A stretch of DNA of 53,547 bases from Bdellovibrionales bacterium (GTDB taxonomy: Bacteria; Bdellovibrionota; UBA1018), in assembly GCA_947380295.1 (NCBI GenBank), contig CANCQK010000019.1, positions 1 to 53,547 on the forward strand, in the 5' to 3' direction. A program made the position numbers and the translations under genes. The notes under the pieces are model-generated. The model was not told the origin of the DNA, ran no database searches, and saw only the letters and a program-made list of their open reading frames with translations. Below, piece after piece: positions 51,901-53,547 of the stretch (position 1 is its first letter; each line of letters starts with the position of its first letter).

Positions 51901-53547
51901 GCGAACCTCCTAGCTCGGTTCCCCGAAGGGACTACGGCTGAGGAGATGGTAGAACTCCTTCCCGAGAAAAGCGATACCCAAAAAGCACTGGTGGAGTTTT
52001 TCAAAAACAATCCGAAGACTAAAAAGGCAGTGACTCGGGCAGCGGAGCGGGCACTCCTTACAAATTCTTCGATCGAAGACTCACTCAGTTTAAACTTTCC
52101 CATCCAAGCAGAGCACTCTGCCATCATCACAGAGGGTGATCTGCATCTTGCTATCAATCAAAGGGGGAAAACCGCCGCATTTATTTCGAAAAAAGGTTCC
52201 ATCGCCCTGGCATCTACGAAAAAACGGTTACAAAACGGCTCCAACTTCGATGATCAGATTTCAGATCAAAGGACCCTCTCCTACAAAGGTCACCTAGAAT
52301 TACGTGCTGGCAAGGACATTAAAACCCAAGCAGTCAAAATTGATGTGGGATCGCTTCAACTGGATGCTCAGGGGAAAGTCTACGATTCCGCTTTGATGCT
52401 CGAGTCTCATTCCGAGAGGGAATCTCCTGGCGTTCAGGAAAAAAAGGACAGAACTCAAGCGCAAGTTTCTCAGTTCGAAGTTCAGGGAAAACTAGGAATC
52501 AAGGCTCAGAATATCGCCCTCCAAGGAACCCACGCAGACGCTGAAGCCATACAGCTAGAAGCAAAGGACAAGCTAGCGGTCCTAGGAGTCCAAGAGAGTT
52601 CTAGTTTCAGCAAACGAACGGAAGAAAAAACTGGCGCATTGTTCTGGCAGGGTGAGAAAGTTGAAACCCATTCGGAGTCTAAAATCCAGTTTAAAGCGGC
52701 TAGCCTGAAGGCCAAAGGTACTGTCGGAATTAAGACAAACGAAGGCGTTCTCGAAGCGCCAAAAATCGAGGCTTCAGAAACCGAAATTCATGCTGAGAGA
52801 CTAAAAATCAAGCAAGGTAAGAACAAATCAGCATCGGCGACGAGTGCAAAGAGTGAAAACGCTTGGTGGATCAGCGCGGACTCTGAAGAGCAGAAGCATG
52901 AGACCTTCACTCAAGCGGAGTTTAAGGGAAAAACGAAACTCCTTGTCAATGAACTCGAACTCGAGCAGGTCCGAGATGAGGCACTCAAGTATTTAGATCA
53001 ACTCGAGTTTGACCCCGCTCAGACGAAAGTCATCTACGAGATCTTAAATGAAATCCACCACCGAGAAACCAAGTCGATTTCTGCACCTGGCCCTGCCTTG
53101 ATTGCGGCAGTTGCGGTCATCTCATCCGTTGCTACAGGAGGAGTAGGCGGAGCGGCAGTTGCCGGAATCGGGGGTGGGCTCAAGGGAACCATCACAGGCA
53201 CAATGATCAGTGCAGCTATATCCTCGATCACAGCCCAGGTCACCACTCAGGTCGCCCTAGGAATACTATCGCAGCAAAGCCTGGACGAAATCTTCAGACA
53301 AATCACCCGACCTGAGACATTCAAAAACGCAGCAATTTCTGCCATCACTGCAGGGGCCTTGGCCAAGGTTGGTCAGTTACAGGAAGCAGCAAACACACCT
53401 GAACTCTTGTGTAAGGTCCAAAACGCGGGCGTTCAAGCAGGGTTAGGACTAGGAGTAGACCTGCTCTCAGGGGAGGATCTGGGCGATGCACTGAAGAGTG
53501 CCGGCATCCAGTTTGGGGCTCAAGCTGGCTCCAGCGTAGTTGCAGGC
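48904..53547 (+). CDS. Giant secreted FHA/CdiA-like exoprotein, 3' end beyond the window
   Basis: An unbroken frame of 1,548 codons from ATG 48904 (AAGGCG upstream) to the last base. I read it through codon by codon and found no stop. Residues 1-25 are a signal peptide (SVTLGILICCSYAQA). About 170-430 show FHA-type repeats (FENLGKIESNGLLRFKG, LINSGEILISEEVSLSG, VNNTQGSISGQTRTEI). About 1080-1350 is a second repeat region rich in Lys/Glu/Ser (LEAKDKLAVLGVQESSSFSK). About 1370-1500 matches the DUF637 haemagglutinin region (VIYEILNEIHHRE, then small-residue helices IAAVAVISSVATGGVGGA). A typical two-partner-secretion N-terminal domain is not evident. In CdiA the toxin domain and then the immunity gene follow this region, so both should lie just past the edge. 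Confidence 0.85.
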   Translation, partial: MLYSVMSQLSSVTLGILICCSYAQAGRVSNGANTVSSEQFGLNKDFQYSPKEEIIIIERRTSELSRAQDSLAPFGISVSFDLKRDILKLTAMEPWSPKLRQTSVALKLLTHFPVELEGTTQHSLTLVSEGVQINDRWASPSLTLIPSDSFDPGRHSYLISTGGRLEVQALTHTAGKFVNQGKILSPEHLNLTITDGTFENLGKIESNGLLRFKGGQIGQKPKFDNLGEITAPTIQVGSFYERFYSFKNQSNKKTLINAKKWVGSIQHLINSGEILISEEVSLSGFRLNNELGSLHSGGILSADFAQVNNTQGSISGQTRTEILVRETLTNGEGEIGSVSPTDLTLLGAVLTEKLGKIQGTDLIIRSDHRDPITLQSGELIADQSITLFSEAKILLPGVQIHTPQLHLAIPDFALDEQKDCDNTVVHCDPTRAFTLTSPYCTQGNVVFLQSCLKQGLSKPAATEDANDTSAASAAKHQEASTLNPTSYLKQRFSELKDEVGQMSAHFERGAGQFSTFKVSLRADLKSSKDVEFVAPLANLYFGDHEGGAALEAQSLRSYANFVFLMSGHVATRDATIYSPGGLRIGALQEDATAQVRVADQRFPLLCRNGAVWTTQNQTTLHGPLHCEGTMQIGGDLVVRSEKDQWSFSPDIQIHGDLVFEGSGQFNAIRHLGDSLHMTTSSLPSSDYSVSGKIQVDQAMISEKPMLMNLYSTDLWADEVKGDLSVKTKDATGKNEIQFPDEDPTRQFRPGVSIRKGGIVKLAGKNNQGVISAPQLFLIEQKGEYYLATKNPYFIKPKSPLQDLMRKGFESNATYITPDLRRAMQEAAGYRFHYSLRERFFFNPTEGERFYDQIKDHIVILQPGHGLVPLPTGQAVFSLSPGLLLERVKDLCQENLMRGYIYEDRPISLEFVAELHKNATEYLKTIGMSSNAQSSSPQEEDQNLLVALRNSTARIPLPQKPVIFYQETLNDQGVEEFKPFLYLPPALLEKARAEQTGNAFANLLARFPEGTTAEEMVELLPEKSDTQKALVEFFKNNPKTKKAVTRAAERALLTNSSIEDSLSLNFPIQAEHSAIITEGDLHLAINQRGKTAAFISKKGSIALASTKKRLQNGSNFDDQISDQRTLSYKGHLELRAGKDIKTQAVKIDVGSLQLDAQGKVYDSALMLESHSERESPGVQEKKDRTQAQVSQFEVQGKLGIKAQNIALQGTHADAEAIQLEAKDKLAVLGVQESSSFSKRTEEKTGALFWQGEKVETHSESKIQFKAASLKAKGTVGIKTNEGVLEAPKIEASETEIHAERLKIKQGKNKSASATSAKSENAWWISADSEEQKHETFTQAEFKGKTKLLVNELELEQVRDEALKYLDQLEFDPAQTKVIYEILNEIHHRETKSISAPGPALIAAVAVISSVATGGVGGAAVAGIGGGLKGTITGTMISAAISSITAQVTTQVALGILSQQSLDEIFRQITRPETFKNAAISAITAGALAKVGQLQEAANTPELLCKVQNAGVQAGLGLGVDLLSGEDLGDALKSAGIQFGAQAGSSVVAG

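Noticed and set aside
49327..53246. Minus-strand frames in the right-hand 4 kb
   Set aside because: Complement of the continuous exoprotein frame.
1..53547. CRISPR arrays, rRNA genes, complete prophage
   Set aside because: No regularly spaced repeats, rRNA segments or phage structural cassettes were seen; the tail-collar-like gene stands alone and carries a signal peptide.

Overview
The window looks like chromosomal DNA of a Gram-negative bacterium with an outer membrane. Many products carry a signal peptide or lipobox, SecA has the proteobacterial-type zinc-binding tail, and one partial gene encodes a haemagglutinin/CdiA-like exoprotein. Abundant TTG/GTG starts, large Ser/Thr/Asn/Pro-rich lipoproteins with no obvious family, an adenosylcobalamin-dependent ribonucleotide reductase and a PrkA-YeaH-SpoVR operon would suit a Bdellovibrionota/Oligoflexia-type or other delta-like lineage. 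That placement is inference; no rRNA is present to fix it.

Layout. 1-4.1 kb: two tandem genes for exported Ala/Pro/Gly-rich proteins, the first cut by the left edge. 4.1-5.3 kb: a TumE/TumA-like toxin-antitoxin pair, a decayed AAA/DUF4143 ATPase and a tRNA-Ala(GGC) inside a long inverted repeat. 5.3-8.6 kb (minus): a subtilisin-family protease translationally coupled to a gene whose product resembles the protease's own N-terminal half. 8.7-20.3 kb (plus): a membrane-anchored protein followed by four large lipoproteins, one with many kelch-like motifs; these share domains with one another and look like a surface assembly. 20.3-21 kb: an RluA-family pseudouridine synthase. 21-28 kb (minus): prkA-yeaH-spoVR-nrdJ in tight succession, with a PP2C phosphatase gene diverging from prkA. 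28.2-35.7 kb (plus): PP2C, an M23 peptidase, SecA, a YbjQ-like protein and a secreted protein with a RelE-like C-terminus. 35.8-36.2 kb: tmRNA.

36.2-47 kb is an accessory, scrambled region. It holds a REP-associated (Y1/RAYT-type) transposase gene, an intact HigBA pair, a broken RelE/XRE pair, a Fic fragment, a truncated XRE regulator and at least seven copies of a short motif GGGACGGAG (CTCCGTCCC). Several copies sit exactly at the ends of truncated genes. Housekeeping-like genes (YaeR-type VOC protein, methyltransferase, glutathionyl-hydroquinone reductase, TraB/TIKI-like protein, J-domain protein) are interspersed.

48.2-53.5 kb: a secreted protein with a phage-tail-collar-like fold, then an open frame of 1,548 codons with no stop before the window end. 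It encodes a secreted FHA/CdiA-like exoprotein with a DUF637-type region. A C-terminal toxin and immunity gene would be expected just outside the window. This is the most promising candidate for an undescribed system.
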